A stretch of 64,000 nt of DNA, from contig NZ_SLXD01000005.1 of NCBI RefSeq assembly GCF_004340905.1, positions 62,001 to 126,000 of the forward strand. The letters run 5' to 3'. A program made the position numbers and the translations under genes. Shown one piece after another: positions 31,602 to 40,844 of this stretch. The notes beneath the pieces were generated by a model. It searched no databases, was not told the DNA's origin, and was given only the letters and a program-made list of their open reading frames with translations. Numbering within the stretch: position 1 is the stretch's first letter; every line of letters begins with the position of its first letter. This stretch comes from Rubrivivax gelatinosus (GTDB lineage Bacteria; Pseudomonadota; Gammaproteobacteria; Burkholderiales; Burkholderiaceae_C).

Positions 31602-32057
31602 ATGCGCCCACCGTCGCTGCTCGATGCGCTGCTTGGTGATGCCGGGCCTTGCGGAGCCGCTGCCGCGGACGACACGCTGCCGCAGCGGCTGGCGCGGGAT
31701 CTCGAGCGGCTGCTCAACACCCGCTGCGCCTGGACACCCGAGCAGCTGGCGCCGTGGCCTCGAAGCGCGCGCTCGGTGCTGGCCTTCGGCCTGGCCGAAG
31801 GCGCGGGCCCGGGAGCCGACGGCGCCGAAGCGCTGCGGCGGGTTGCCGAACGCATCCGCCAGAGTCTCGCCGCACACGAACCGCGCCTGGCCGAGGTGCG
31901 CGTGGCCCCGCGACCGGGCGCCGGGCGGATGCCGGGCTTCAGGATCGAGGCTGCGCTGCGCCGCGGCGCACACACCGCCGGCCTGTGTTTCGAAGCCGAA
32001 CTCGGCGCCGGCACGCGCCACTACCGCGTCAGGCCCGCCACCGGGCCGGCCGCCTGA
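31602..32057 (+). CDS. tssE: T6SS baseplate protein TssE (gp25-like)
   Basis: A 151-residue gp25-like wedge protein. It opens MRPPSLLDALLGD and has the family segment LARDLERLLNTRCAW, then RSVLAFGLAEG and RIRQSLAAHEPRLAEVRVAPR. It initiates sheath polymerisation together with TssF, TssG and TssK. The start at 31602 is 8 bases after hcp, and the stop is 3 bases before tssF, so these genes are translated as a block. Confidence 0.9.
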   Translation: MRPPSLLDALLGDAGPCGAAAADDTLPQRLARDLERLLNTRCAWTPEQLAPWPRSARSVLAFGLAEGAGPGADGAEALRRVAERIRQSLAAHEPRLAEVRVAPRPGAGRMPGFRIEAALRRGAHTAGLCFEAELGAGTRHYRVRPATGPAA

Positions 32058-32059
32058 CG

Positions 32060-33895
32060 ATGCAGGCGCTGCTGCCGCACTACGAGCGCGAGCTCGCCTG
32101 GTTCGACGAGGCGTCCAAGGCCTTCGCGCGGCGTTACCCGCGCATCGCCGGCCGGCTGGCCGCCGGCGGCGAGCTCGCCCAGGACCCGCACGTCGAGCGC
32201 CTGATCCAGGCCTTTTCGCTGCTGGCCGCCCGGCTGCACCGGCGCCTGGACGAAGACCTTCCGCGCATGGCCGAAACGCTGCTCGAACTGCTGCACCCGC
32301 TGGCGCTGCGCCCGTTTCCTTCCTGCAGCATCGTGCGCTTCGACGCGGCGCGCAGCCTGGCGCAGCTGAGCACGGCGCGGCGCATCCCGCGTGGCACGCT
32401 GCTGCACAGCACGCCGGTGCAGGGCGTGAGCTGCCGCTTCACCACCGCCTACGAGCTGGCCCTGGCGCCGCTGCGCGTGGCCGCGGCGGCAATCGGGCCA
32501 CCCGCCAGGCCGGGCCTGCCGGCGGGCGCGGCGGCGGCCTGGTTCTCGGTGCGGCTGGAACTGCTGTCGCCCGCGGCGCAATGGGCGACGCTGGACCTGC
32601 CCTGCCTGCGCCTGTTCCTGGACCTGCAGCCCTCGCAGGCCGCGGCGCTGCGCGAGGCGCTGTTCGAGCGGGTGCGCGGTGTCTGGCTCGACGACGGGAA
32701 CGGCGCCGCGCGGCCGGTGGCCGGCGCCGCACCGCGGCCTGTGGGCCTGGCCGACGACGAGGCGCTGCTCGACGGTGCCCCGCGCGAGCGCGGCGCCGAG
32801 CGGCTGCTGGCCGAGTACTTCGCGTTTCCGTGCAAGTTCGACTTCGTCGACCTGCCCCTGCCGGCCGCGCTGCGGCACGGCCAGAGCCGCAGCGTCACGC
32901 TGCACTACGCGCTGGCCGAGCGCCCGCGTGCACGTGCCGCCGGCTGGCCCGAGCTGGAGGGCATCGGCGCCGGACAGCTGCTGCCGGGCTGCACGCCGGT
33001 GGTCAATGCCTTCCGCCAGCGCGCCGAACCGATCCGCGTGACCCAGGCGCGCGAAGCCTATCCGGTGGTCGTCGACGCACGCCACCCCGGGGCCTACGAG
33101 GTGCTGCGCGTCGACCGGGTACGCCGCATCCGCCAGGACGCACGCGGCGCGGCCTTCGAGGACCTGCCACCGCTGTACTCGCTGCGCCACGCGTCGGCCA
33201 CCGCGGCGGGCAGCTCCGACAGCTGCTTCTGGAGCCTGCGCCGCGACGCCGAACGCGCCGAGCTGGCGCCCGGCCACGAGGCCGAGCTGACGCTGGTGGA
33301 CATGCGCCTGGATCCCGCGCTGGCTGCGGCCGAGACCTTGTCGGTGGACGTGACCGCAGGCAACCGCGACCTGCCGTCGCAGCTGCCGCTGGGGCGCCCC
33401 GGCGGCGACCTGCAGGCCGACGACGGTGGGCTGGCCGAGCAGATCGTGCTGTTGCGGCGGCCGACGCCGGGTTCCCGGCCGGTGCGCCTGGCCGATGCAC
33501 CGTGGCGGCTGGTGTCGCTGCTGGCGCTGGACCGCTGCGCGGCTGCCGACGGCCTCGAACGCCTGCGCGAGTGGCTGGCGCTGCACGATCCCGGCAGCGA
33601 CGCCTCGGGGCGGGGCCTCGCGTCCAGCCTGCTGAGCGCCGAGCGGCGGCCGGCACTGGCCTGGCTGCCCGGGCCGCCGGCGCCCTGCCTGGTGCGCGGC
33701 AGCGAGATCCGGCTCGTCGTCGACGAGGCCGCGTTCGTCGGCTCGGGCGTGGGCCTGTTCGGGCGTTTGCTGGCCCACGCGCTGGCGCTGCGTGCGCCGG
33801 TCAACGGCTTCACGCGGCTGACGCTGCACTCGGGCGCCGACGGGGCGCTGCTGTACGACGGCGGGCTGCCGCGGGCGCAGCCGGCAGCGGCCTGA
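32060..33895 (+). CDS. tssF: T6SS baseplate protein TssF
   Basis: A 611-residue TssF. The N terminus LLPHYERELAWFDEASKAFARRYPRIAGRLA is the family opening, followed by HVERLIQAFSLLAARLHRRLDEDLP and LLELLHPLALRPFPSC. The middle and end contain LLAEYFAFPCKFDFVDL and FGRLLAHALALRAPVNGFTRL. It forms the baseplate wedge with TssG in a 2:1 ratio. A longer open frame upstream of 32060 is not coding because it overlaps tssE. Confidence 0.95.
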   Translation: MQALLPHYERELAWFDEASKAFARRYPRIAGRLAAGGELAQDPHVERLIQAFSLLAARLHRRLDEDLPRMAETLLELLHPLALRPFPSCSIVRFDAARSLAQLSTARRIPRGTLLHSTPVQGVSCRFTTAYELALAPLRVAAAAIGPPARPGLPAGAAAAWFSVRLELLSPAAQWATLDLPCLRLFLDLQPSQAAALREALFERVRGVWLDDGNGAARPVAGAAPRPVGLADDEALLDGAPRERGAERLLAEYFAFPCKFDFVDLPLPAALRHGQSRSVTLHYALAERPRARAAGWPELEGIGAGQLLPGCTPVVNAFRQRAEPIRVTQAREAYPVVVDARHPGAYEVLRVDRVRRIRQDARGAAFEDLPPLYSLRHASATAAGSSDSCFWSLRRDAERAELAPGHEAELTLVDMRLDPALAAAETLSVDVTAGNRDLPSQLPLGRPGGDLQADDGGLAEQIVLLRRPTPGSRPVRLADAPWRLVSLLALDRCAAADGLERLREWLALHDPGSDASGRGLASSLLSAERRPALAWLPGPPAPCLVRGSEIRLVVDEAAFVGSGVGLFGRLLAHALALRAPVNGFTRLTLHSGADGALLYDGGLPRAQPAAA

Positions 33896-33919
33896 AGCGG
33901 CGCCGGGGACTGCGACACG

Positions 33920-34897
33920 ATGACCCGCTCACCGATCGAACGTCTGCTGGCCGAGCCAGGCGCCTTCGCGCCGTATCCGGCCCTGCGTCTGCTGCGCCGC
34001 TGGCTCGCCGACGAGGACCCGCGGACCTCGCGGCGCGTGCGCAGCCGCACGAACCCCTCGCTGTCGCCGTCCCCCGGCGAGATCGAATCGCTGCGGCTGC
34101 TGCCGGCGGCGTCTGGCGAGGCGCCGGCCGTCGAACTGGTCGCGGCCTTGGGATCGCTGCTGGGGGTGCACGGGGCGCTGCCGCTGCTCTACACCGAGAC
34201 CCTGCTCGAGCGCCGCGACCCGCAGGCCCTGGCCTTCGTCGACCTGTTCCAGCAGCGGCTGGGCGCGCTGGGCGAACAGGTCTGGCGCCACGGCCGCCTG
34301 GCGATGGGGGCCGAGGCCGCGTCGGGCGACCGGCTCCTGTCGGTGCTGCTGGCGCTCGGTGGGCGTGGCGCCGCGCCCGGGCTGGCACCGCCGGCGCTGG
34401 CGTTCCATGCCGGCGCGCTGGCCTCGGGCCGGCCGTCGGCGGCCACGATCCAAGCCGTGCTGGGGCACTACTTCGACACGCGCGTGGACCTCGAACCCTG
34501 GCAGGGACGCTGGCACCCCCTGCCCGAAGGCGCGCAGGCGCGGCTGGGGCTGCGTGCCGTCACGCCGGGCCACGACGCGACCGTCGGGGCCCGCGTCTGG
34601 CAGCGCGACCTGTGCGTGCGGCTGCGGCTCGGGCCGCTGGCACGCGCGCGTTTCGACGCGCTGCTGCCCGGCGGGAGCGGGGCCCGCGCGCTGCAGGCCT
34701 GGTGGCAGGCCCTGGTCGGCGACACGCTGTGCGCCGAGCTGCGCCTCGTGCTGCGCGCCGAAGACGTCGTCACGGCCACGCTGGGCGCCGCCGCCGGCGC
34801 ACGCCTCGGCCTGGACGCCTTCCTGCCGTCGTCGAGACTGGCGCAGGATCGCGACGACGCCGGCTACCGGCTCGGCGGCATCGGCGACGCACGATGA
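33920..34897 (+). CDS. tssG: T6SS baseplate protein TssG
   Basis: A 325-residue TssG. Features: IERLLAEPGAFAPYPALRLLRRWL, RSRTNPSLSPSPGEIESLRLL, LVAALGSLLGVHGALPLLYTETLLER, FVDLFQQRLGAL and YFDTRVDLEPWQGRWHPL. It partners TssF in the wedge. The stop overlaps the following vgrG start by 4 bases (ATGA), so spike and baseplate are coupled. Confidence 0.95.
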   Translation: MTRSPIERLLAEPGAFAPYPALRLLRRWLADEDPRTSRRVRSRTNPSLSPSPGEIESLRLLPAASGEAPAVELVAALGSLLGVHGALPLLYTETLLERRDPQALAFVDLFQQRLGALGEQVWRHGRLAMGAEAASGDRLLSVLLALGGRGAAPGLAPPALAFHAGALASGRPSAATIQAVLGHYFDTRVDLEPWQGRWHPLPEGAQARLGLRAVTPGHDATVGARVWQRDLCVRLRLGPLARARFDALLPGGSGARALQAWWQALVGDTLCAELRLVLRAEDVVTATLGAAAGARLGLDAFLPSSRLAQDRDDAGYRLGGIGDAR

Positions 34898-37485
34898 CGG
34901 CGCTGTCGCAGCACGGCCGCCTGCTGCGGCTGCACACCGCGCTCGGCCCCGAACGCCTGGTCGTGCACGACGCCACGATCTGGGAGTCGATCGGCCCCGG
35001 AAACGATCCGGACCTGGAGCCGCCGCCGCGACTGGCCCATCCGGCCGGCGGCGGCGAGCACGAGGCGGCGGTGGGTTTCTGCATCGAGATCGTGGCGCTG
35101 GCCGCCGACCGGGCGCTGGACCTGAGCACGCTGCCCGCAAGCCCGGCGCTGCTGGAGATGCAACTGCCCGACGGCACGCAGCGCCCCTTCCACGGCCTGG
35201 TCAGCGAAGCCGGCTGGGTGGGCGGCGACGGCGGCCTGGCGCAGGTGCGGCTGCTGCTCGAACCCTGGCTGGCCTGGCTGCGCCACACCCGCGAGGCCTG
35301 GGTGTTCCACGAGGCCGACGTCGTCGAGATCGTCGAGCAGGTCTTCACGCGCCAGCGCCCGGGCTGGCAGCCGCCGGCCTGGCGCTGGGACCTCGCCGAA
35401 GCGGCGGCCCTGCCGCGGCGCGGCTGCTGCGTGCAGGCGCACGAGTCCGACCTCGCGTTCGTCGAACGGCTGCTGCTCGAAGAAGGCCTGTGCCACTGGT
35501 TCGAACACGAGGCCGATCCGCAGGCGCCTGGCCTGGGCCGGCATCGCCTCGTCATCGCCGACCACGCCGGGGCCTTTGCGACGAACCCGCAGCCCCATGT
35601 GCGCCTGGCCCCGGGCGGCGGCGGGCCGGGTGAAGACCTGTTGACGAGCTGGAGCACCCGCCACCGCCTGGGTTGCACGGCGCTGCGCTGGGCCAGCCGA
35701 GACGACCGCAGCACCCGGCTGCGGCCGGTGACCGCCGGCACCCAGGGCAGCCCGGGCACGCCGCGGCTGGAAGGTGTCGACGTGGCCGAAGGCTATGCCT
35801 ATCCGACGCGGGAGCACGGCGAACGCCGTGTGCGCGACCGGCTGGACGCGCTGGCCGCCGCCGCAACGCGCTGCCATGCGCGTGGCCGCTGGCGCCAGGC
35901 GGCCGCGGGCACGAGCTTCACGCTCTGCGATCACCCTCGGCAGCGCGGGCAGGAGGCACCGCGAGATCGCTTCGTCGTCACCGCGTCCTGGCATCGTGTA
36001 CACAACGATCTGCCCACCGGCGCGCCGGCCACCCGTCGGGCCGACGCCGGGCCGGGGCATCGCTGCGAGCTGCTGGCCCGTCCGGCGGCGCTGGCGCCGC
36101 GGCCGCTGGCGCTGGACGAGTCCGGCCGCCCCGAGCTGCGCGTCGTGGGCAGCGGCGACACCGCGGGGCCCACCAGCGCCCTCGTCGTCGGCGACGGCAG
36201 CCCGGTGACGACCGACCGCGACCACCGCGTGCAGCTGCAGTACGCCTGGCAGCGCGGGCGGCACTCCGCCCTCGGCCTGGCGTCGCCGCACGGCGACAAC
36301 GCCAGCGCCGCGGCCCGCACCGGCGGCTGGGTGCGAGTGGCCACCCCGGTGGCCGGCGACGACTGGGGCGGCGTGCATCCGCCTCGCGCGGGCCAGGAAG
36401 CACTGCTGGCCTTCGTCGGCGGGCGGCAGGACCGTGCGCTGGTTCTGGGAGTGCTGTACGGCACCTCGGCCGACGAAGCCGGCGTCGGCACTGGGGGCAC
36501 GACCCCACCCTGGCGGCCCGAGCCGGCCGCCGGCGATCCGGCGCCCGGGCCGGCGAATGACGGCCGGTTTGCCGGCTGGCGCAGCCGCAGGCTGCAGGCC
36601 AGCGGCGCCGCCGCCGGCGACGGCAACCAGCTGGTATTCGACGACAGCCCCGGCGCCGAGCGTGTCGAACTCTCGAGCGACGCCGCCACCACGCGGCTGC
36701 AGCTCGGGCGGCTGCGGCACCAGCAGGACGGCCGGCCGCTGGTGCCTCGGGGTGAAGGCCTGGACCTGCGCACCGCCGCCTGGGGTGCGCTGCGCGCCGG
36801 CGCCGGCCTGCTGCTGAGCGCGCATGCCCGTCCGGGCAGCCAGGAGGCCGGCCAGCAGCTGGACGCCGAGGAAACCACCGCGCGCCTGCAGGCGGCGCAG
36901 ACGATCGCCGGGCAGCTGGGCCAGGAGGCGGCGGCTCACGCCGCCGGGCCGGCGCCGGTGCCGACGCTGGACGCCCTGTGCACCCGCCTGGCCACCGCCG
37001 CTCGGGCCGCGCCGGTGGCCTGGACACAGCCCGACCTGCTGCTCGCGGCGCCGGGCGGCGTGCTGCTGGGCTGCTCGGGCCACCGCGCCGACGCGGTGGA
37101 CGGCAGCGCCGAACGTGTCGCCGGGCGGCTGCAGCACCTGGCCGGCCGCGACCTCGGCCTGGTGGCCGGCCGCGGACTGCAGTGTTTCGCTGCCGGCCAC
37201 ATGGCGCCGGGCGCGGCCGTCCTGCCGACGCTGTGCCTGCACGCGGCCCAGGGCCCGGTAACGCTCGAACTGGCTCGTGAAGCGCGGCTGCAGGCCAGCG
37301 GCGACGTGCGCCTCGCTTCCAGCGAAGACTCGCTGGAACTGGCCGGTGCACAAGGCCTCGTGATCGAGGCCGGCGGCGCGACACTGCATCTGGGGCCGCA
37401 GGGGGTGCGGCTCGGGGCAAGCGGCGCGGTGGTGCTCGGCGGCGCCCCGGTGCGCTTCGAGGCGCCTGGCACGGCGCCGCCCTGA
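34894..37485 (+). CDS. vgrG: T6SS spike protein VgrG (second copy)
   Basis: A second TssI of 863 residues, clearly different in sequence from the one at 22740. Gp27-like part (about 1-400) includes CVQAHESDLAFVERLLLEEGLCHWFEH. The OB fold (about 419-525) has RVQLQYAWQRG, GWVRVATPVAGDDWGG and LAFVGGRQDRALVLGVLYG. DUF2345 runs to about residue 845 (LVIEAGGATLHLGPQGVRLGASG). It stops soon after DUF2345 and lacks the extra adaptor domain of the other VgrG. It ends the rightward operon, with no downstream effector, chaperone or PAAR gene before the cyd operon 16 bases away. Confidence 0.95.
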   Translation: MTALSQHGRLLRLHTALGPERLVVHDATIWESIGPGNDPDLEPPPRLAHPAGGGEHEAAVGFCIEIVALAADRALDLSTLPASPALLEMQLPDGTQRPFHGLVSEAGWVGGDGGLAQVRLLLEPWLAWLRHTREAWVFHEADVVEIVEQVFTRQRPGWQPPAWRWDLAEAAALPRRGCCVQAHESDLAFVERLLLEEGLCHWFEHEADPQAPGLGRHRLVIADHAGAFATNPQPHVRLAPGGGGPGEDLLTSWSTRHRLGCTALRWASRDDRSTRLRPVTAGTQGSPGTPRLEGVDVAEGYAYPTREHGERRVRDRLDALAAAATRCHARGRWRQAAAGTSFTLCDHPRQRGQEAPRDRFVVTASWHRVHNDLPTGAPATRRADAGPGHRCELLARPAALAPRPLALDESGRPELRVVGSGDTAGPTSALVVGDGSPVTTDRDHRVQLQYAWQRGRHSALGLASPHGDNASAAARTGGWVRVATPVAGDDWGGVHPPRAGQEALLAFVGGRQDRALVLGVLYGTSADEAGVGTGGTTPPWRPEPAAGDPAPGPANDGRFAGWRSRRLQASGAAAGDGNQLVFDDSPGAERVELSSDAATTRLQLGRLRHQQDGRPLVPRGEGLDLRTAAWGALRAGAGLLLSAHARPGSQEAGQQLDAEETTARLQAAQTIAGQLGQEAAAHAAGPAPVPTLDALCTRLATAARAAPVAWTQPDLLLAAPGGVLLGCSGHRADAVDGSAERVAGRLQHLAGRDLGLVAGRGLQCFAAGHMAPGAAVLPTLCLHAAQGPVTLELAREARLQASGDVRLASSEDSLELAGAQGLVIEAGGATLHLGPQGVRLGASGAVVLGGAPVRFEAPGTAPP

Positions 37486-37501
37486 AGCGGCACGCCCGGG
37501 C

Positions 37502-37807
37502 TCAGGAGACGAAACGCAGCGTGGCCGCCAGCGCCAGCGCCACCAGAACCGCCCAGCCCGAGAACAGCCAGCGCCAGAGCACGAAACGCGGCACGAAACC
37601 GACGCCGCGCACCAGGCCGGCGCTCATCGCCCACAGCAGCGCCATCGCCAGGCCGTGGTCGGCACGGCCGGCGGCGTCGGCCAGCAGCGGCGGGTAGACC
37701 GAGCCGCCGAACATCAGCACCAGCCCGACCAGCAGGCAGGGCCCGTGCAGGCGCGGCCGCGCCGCGCCTGCCGGCTCACTGGCCGCCGTCTTCATGGGCC
37801 CGGGCAC
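37502..37807 (-). CDS. YbgE-like cyd-operon membrane protein
   Basis: A 101-residue membrane protein at the end of the cytochrome bd operon. Three hydrophobic spans are visible (GPCLLVGLVLMFGGSVYPPLL, GLAMALLWAMSAGLVRGVGF, LFSGWAVLVALALAATLRF). Position and size match the YbgE/cyd-operon protein family, whose role in oxidase biogenesis is unclear. GTG 37807 has AGGA about 6 bases upstream; ATG 37795 lacks one. It overlaps the cydX end by 32 bases in another frame. Confidence 0.75.
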   Translation of the reverse strand: MPGPMKTAASEPAGAARPRLHGPCLLVGLVLMFGGSVYPPLLADAAGRADHGLAMALLWAMSAGLVRGVGFVPRFVLWRWLFSGWAVLVALALAATLRFVS

Positions 37808-37895
37808 GCGCTTCCTCGTGCTCGCCCCACATCGCGTTCATCACCGCCAGCAGGATCGCGAAACCGACCCCCAGCATCCAGGTGAAGTACCACAT
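37776..37895 (-). CDS. cydX: Cytochrome bd small subunit CydX
   Basis: A 39-residue single-span protein starting MWYFTWMLGVGFAILLAVMNAMW, the characteristic CydX sequence (aromatic start, one helix, then NAMW and a charged tail EHEEARARAHEDGGQ). It stabilises the haems of cytochrome bd oxidase. It lies 20 bases after cydB in the correct order. Very short genes like this are easily missed. Confidence 0.93.
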   Translation of the reverse strand: MWYFTWMLGVGFAILLAVMNAMWGEHEEARARAHEDGGQ

Positions 37896-37915
37896 GGCTC
37901 GTTCCTTTCGTGCCT

Positions 37916-39058
37916 TCAGTAGGCGCTGTGCGTGTTGGCGCGGATCTGCTCGACGGTGACCTTGCCGCGCATCACGCGGTAGGCCCAGCCGGTGTAGAAG
38001 ACGATCAGCGGCATGAAGATCAGCGTCGCCCAGAACATCAGCGACAGCGTCAGGTGGCTGGAGACGCTGTCCCAGACGGTCAGGCTGGCCGAGGGCGTGG
38101 TCGAAGAGGGCATGACGAACGGAAACATCGCCGCGCCCGCGGTGCCGATGACGCCGGCCAGCGCCAGCGACGAGGCGACGAAAGCCGTCAGCGTGCGCCG
38201 CGCCGCCACCAGGGCCGCGGCGGCCAGCGCGCCGGCGATGCCCAGCGCCGGCAGCACCCAGATCGCCGGCTGGCGCTCGTAGTTGATCCACCAGGCGCCG
38301 GCGTCGCGCAGCACGGTCTTGGCCAGCGGGTCGGGCAAGGCCGCCGGGTCCAGCGCCGAGCTGATCGCATAGCCCTCGATGCCGCCCCAGCGCAGCCAGG
38401 CGCCGGCGGCGACGAAGCCGACGACCGTCAGCACCGCCGCGCCCACCGCCGCCTTCACCGCCCTCGCCTGGATCGCGCCTTCGGTGCGGTGCGCCAGGTA
38501 GACGCCGCCGTGCATCGTGATCATCGCGCTGGAGACCCCGCCGGCCAGCAGCGCGAACGGGTTCAGCAACTGCCAGAAGCTGCCGGTGTAGGTCGGCACC
38601 AGGAAGCGGTCGAAGTGGAAAGGCACGCCCTGCAGCAGGTTGCCGAAGGCGACGCCGAAGATCAGCGGCGGCACCGCACCGCCGACGAACAGCCCCCAGT
38701 CCCAGGTGCGGCGCCAGGCCGGATGGGCGATCTTGCTGCGGTAGTCGAAACCCACCGGGCGGAAGAACAGCGCCCACAGCACCGCCAGCATGGCCCAGTA
38801 GAAACCGCTGAAGGCGCTGGCGTAGACCAGCGGCCAGGCGGCGAAGATCGCGCCGCCGCCGGTGATGAACCACACCTGGTTGCCGTCCCAGTGCGGGCCG
38901 ACGGTGTTGATGACGACGCGGCGCTCGTCGTCGCCCTTGCCGACGAAGGGCAGCAGCGTGCCCACGCCCATGTCGTGGCCGTCCATGATGGCGAAGCCGA
39001 CGAGCAGCACGCCCACCAGCACCCACCAGATGATTTTCAGGGTCGGATAGTCGAACAC
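37916..39058 (-). CDS. cydB: Cytochrome bd ubiquinol oxidase subunit II
   Basis: A 380-residue integral membrane protein. Start GTG 39058 has AAGGAG 6 bases upstream. Family features: WWVLVGVLLVGFAIMDGHDMGVGTL, ERRVVINTVGPHWDGNQVWFITGGGAIFAAWPLVYA and FALLAGGVSSAMITMHGGVYLAHRTEG. It pairs with CydA to reduce O2 to water with quinol as donor, giving high O2 affinity. It follows cydA by 11 bases. Confidence 0.96.
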   Translation of the reverse strand: MFDYPTLKIIWWVLVGVLLVGFAIMDGHDMGVGTLLPFVGKGDDERRVVINTVGPHWDGNQVWFITGGGAIFAAWPLVYASAFSGFYWAMLAVLWALFFRPVGFDYRSKIAHPAWRRTWDWGLFVGGAVPPLIFGVAFGNLLQGVPFHFDRFLVPTYTGSFWQLLNPFALLAGGVSSAMITMHGGVYLAHRTEGAIQARAVKAAVGAAVLTVVGFVAAGAWLRWGGIEGYAISSALDPAALPDPLAKTVLRDAGAWWINYERQPAIWVLPALGIAGALAAAALVAARRTLTAFVASSLALAGVIGTAGAAMFPFVMPSSTTPSASLTVWDSVSSHLTLSLMFWATLIFMPLIVFYTGWAYRVMRGKVTVEQIRANTHSAY

Positions 39059-39069
39059 GTGTCGCTCCT

Positions 39070-40623
39070 TCAGGCGTGCGTGGGTTCCATCGCGTAGCGG
39101 CCGGTGCCCAGGCTGCCCGGGCCCTGGCGCGCGAACTTGACCATCAGATAGACCTCGACGACGAGCAGCAGCGTGTAGAAGCCGATGAAGCCGGCCAGCG
39201 AGCCGTACAGGCTCTGCACGCTGAGCGTCGAGACGCTCAGGTGCGTGGGCAGCACGCCGTAGATCGTCCAGGGCTGGCGGCCGTACTCGGCGACGTACCA
39301 GCCCAGTTCGCAGGCCAGCCAGGGCGCCGGCAGCATCAGCAGCGCCCAGCGCAGCAGCCAGCGGCGGTCGAAACGCCCGCGCACGGTGGACCAGAACGCC
39401 AGCGCGAACAGCGCCAGCATCAGGAAACCCAGCCCGACCATCGCGCGAAAGCTCCAGAACAGCGGCGCCACGCGCGGCACGGTGTCGTCGACGGCACGCT
39501 CGATCATCTCGGGCGTCGCCGCGCGAACGTCGGTGGTGTACTTCTTCAGCAGCAGGCCGAAGCCGAGGTCGGCCTGGTGGCGCTCCAGCGCCGCGCGCGC
39601 GGCCTCGTCGCCGCGGTCGGCGCGCAGCGCCTCCAGCGCCGCGACGGCCTCGATGCCGGCGACGATGCGCTGCCGGTTGTGGGCCTTGATCTCGCCGATG
39701 CCGGGGATCTGCTTGTCCAGCGAGCGCGTGCCGATCAGGCCCATGACCCACGGGATCTCGACTTCCCAGGTGTTGCGCTCGCCGGCCTCGTCGATGCCGG
39801 CGGCGAGCTTCAGGCCCGCGGGCGCGGGCTCGGTCTGCCACATCGCCTCGATCGCCGCCATCTTGGTCTGCTGCGCCTCGCCGACGGTGTAGCCGCTCTC
39901 GTCGCCGAGCACGATCACCGAGCAGACGCTGGCCAGGCCGAAAGCCGCGGCGACGCGGAAGCTGCGCTTGGCGAACTCGATGTCCCGGCCCTTGAGCAGG
40001 TACCAGGCGCTGACCGACAGCACGAACATCGCCCCGGTGACGTAGCCGGCCGAGACCGTGTGCACGAACTTGGCCTGGGCGTCGGGGTTGAAGACGATGG
40101 CCCAGAAGTCGGTCATCTCCATGCGCATCGTCTGCCAGTTGAACTCGGCGCCCACCGGGTTCTGCATCCAGCCATTGGCCACCAGGATCCACAGCGCGCT
40201 GAGGTTGGTGCCGATGGCCATCAGCAGCGTCACCATCAGGTGCTGGGCCTTCGTCAGCCGGTCCCAGCCGAAGAAGAACAGGCCGATGAAGGTGCTCTCC
40301 AGGAAGAAGGCCATCAGGCCCTCGATGGCCAGCGGCGCGCCGAAGATGTCGCCGACGTAGTGCGAGTAGTAGGCCCAGTTCGTGCCGAACTGGAATTCGA
40401 GCGTGATGCCGGTGGTCACGCCGAGGGCGAAGTTGATGCCGAAGAGCTTGCCCCAGAAGCGGGTCATGTCCTTCCACACCGTCTTGCCGGTCATGACGAA
40501 GACGGTCTCCATGATGACCAGCATCCACACCATGCCCAGCGTCAGCGGCACGAAGAGGAAGTGGTACATGGCCGTCGCGGCGAACTGCAGCCGCGACAGG
40601 TCGACGAGTTGTTCGGATATCAA
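39070..40623 (-). CDS. cydA: Cytochrome bd ubiquinol oxidase subunit I
   Basis: A 517-residue catalytic subunit. It begins at a TTG codon (40623) reading MISEQLVDLSRLQFAATAMYHFLFVPLTLG with AGGAG 7 bases upstream; no ATG or GTG gives the conserved N terminus. Haem ligands lie in AMYHFLF, KFVHTVSAGYV and the conserved GRQPWTIYGVLPT is present. The periplasmic Q-loop is long (NTWEVEIPWVMGLIGTRSLD), as in E. coli CydA. The TTG overlaps the cydP stop by 4 bases (TTGA). Confidence 0.95.
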   Translation of the reverse strand: MISEQLVDLSRLQFAATAMYHFLFVPLTLGMVWMLVIMETVFVMTGKTVWKDMTRFWGKLFGINFALGVTTGITLEFQFGTNWAYYSHYVGDIFGAPLAIEGLMAFFLESTFIGLFFFGWDRLTKAQHLMVTLLMAIGTNLSALWILVANGWMQNPVGAEFNWQTMRMEMTDFWAIVFNPDAQAKFVHTVSAGYVTGAMFVLSVSAWYLLKGRDIEFAKRSFRVAAAFGLASVCSVIVLGDESGYTVGEAQQTKMAAIEAMWQTEPAPAGLKLAAGIDEAGERNTWEVEIPWVMGLIGTRSLDKQIPGIGEIKAHNRQRIVAGIEAVAALEALRADRGDEAARAALERHQADLGFGLLLKKYTTDVRAATPEMIERAVDDTVPRVAPLFWSFRAMVGLGFLMLALFALAFWSTVRGRFDRRWLLRWALLMLPAPWLACELGWYVAEYGRQPWTIYGVLPTHLSVSTLSVQSLYGSLAGFIGFYTLLLVVEVYLMVKFARQGPGSLGTGRYAMEPTHA

Positions 40624-40844
40624 GGTCGTGCTCCTGCGCCGCCCGCGGGCGCCGGCGCCGTGACCCGCAGCGCGGCGGTGTCGGCGTCGACGTCCACCCG
40701 GGCGTCGCGTACGAAGAGCCACCACAGGCCGGCCAGCAGCACGAGCTTCACGAGCACGGCCAGGGCGAGGTGGCGGAGAAGGCGGTGGTCCGCGCCGGCG
40801 CGCCCGGTGCGCGCCGGGCGGGCCTCAGGGGCGCAGCTGCGCAT
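40620..40844 (-). CDS. cydP: CydP-like small cyd-operon protein
   Basis: A 74-residue protein with one TM helix: HRLLRHLALAVLVKLVLLAGLWWLFVRDARVDVD. The basic N terminus, single helix ending WWLFVRD, and location directly upstream of cydA match the CydP family (putative cytochrome bd accessory subunit of Betaproteobacteria). ATG 40844 is the likely start. The stop overlaps cydA (TTGA), and the 5' end overlaps the upstream membrane-protein gene by 20 bases. Confidence 0.85.
   Translation of the reverse strand: MRSCAPEARPARTGRAGADHRLLRHLALAVLVKLVLLAGLWWLFVRDARVDVDADTAALRVTAPAPAGGAGARP

Noticed and set aside
30460..34893. Long frame upstream of the second vgrG through tssC-tssG
   Set aside because: It only reflects missing stops in GC-rich DNA. 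The real vgrG starts at the ATGA overlap with tssG.
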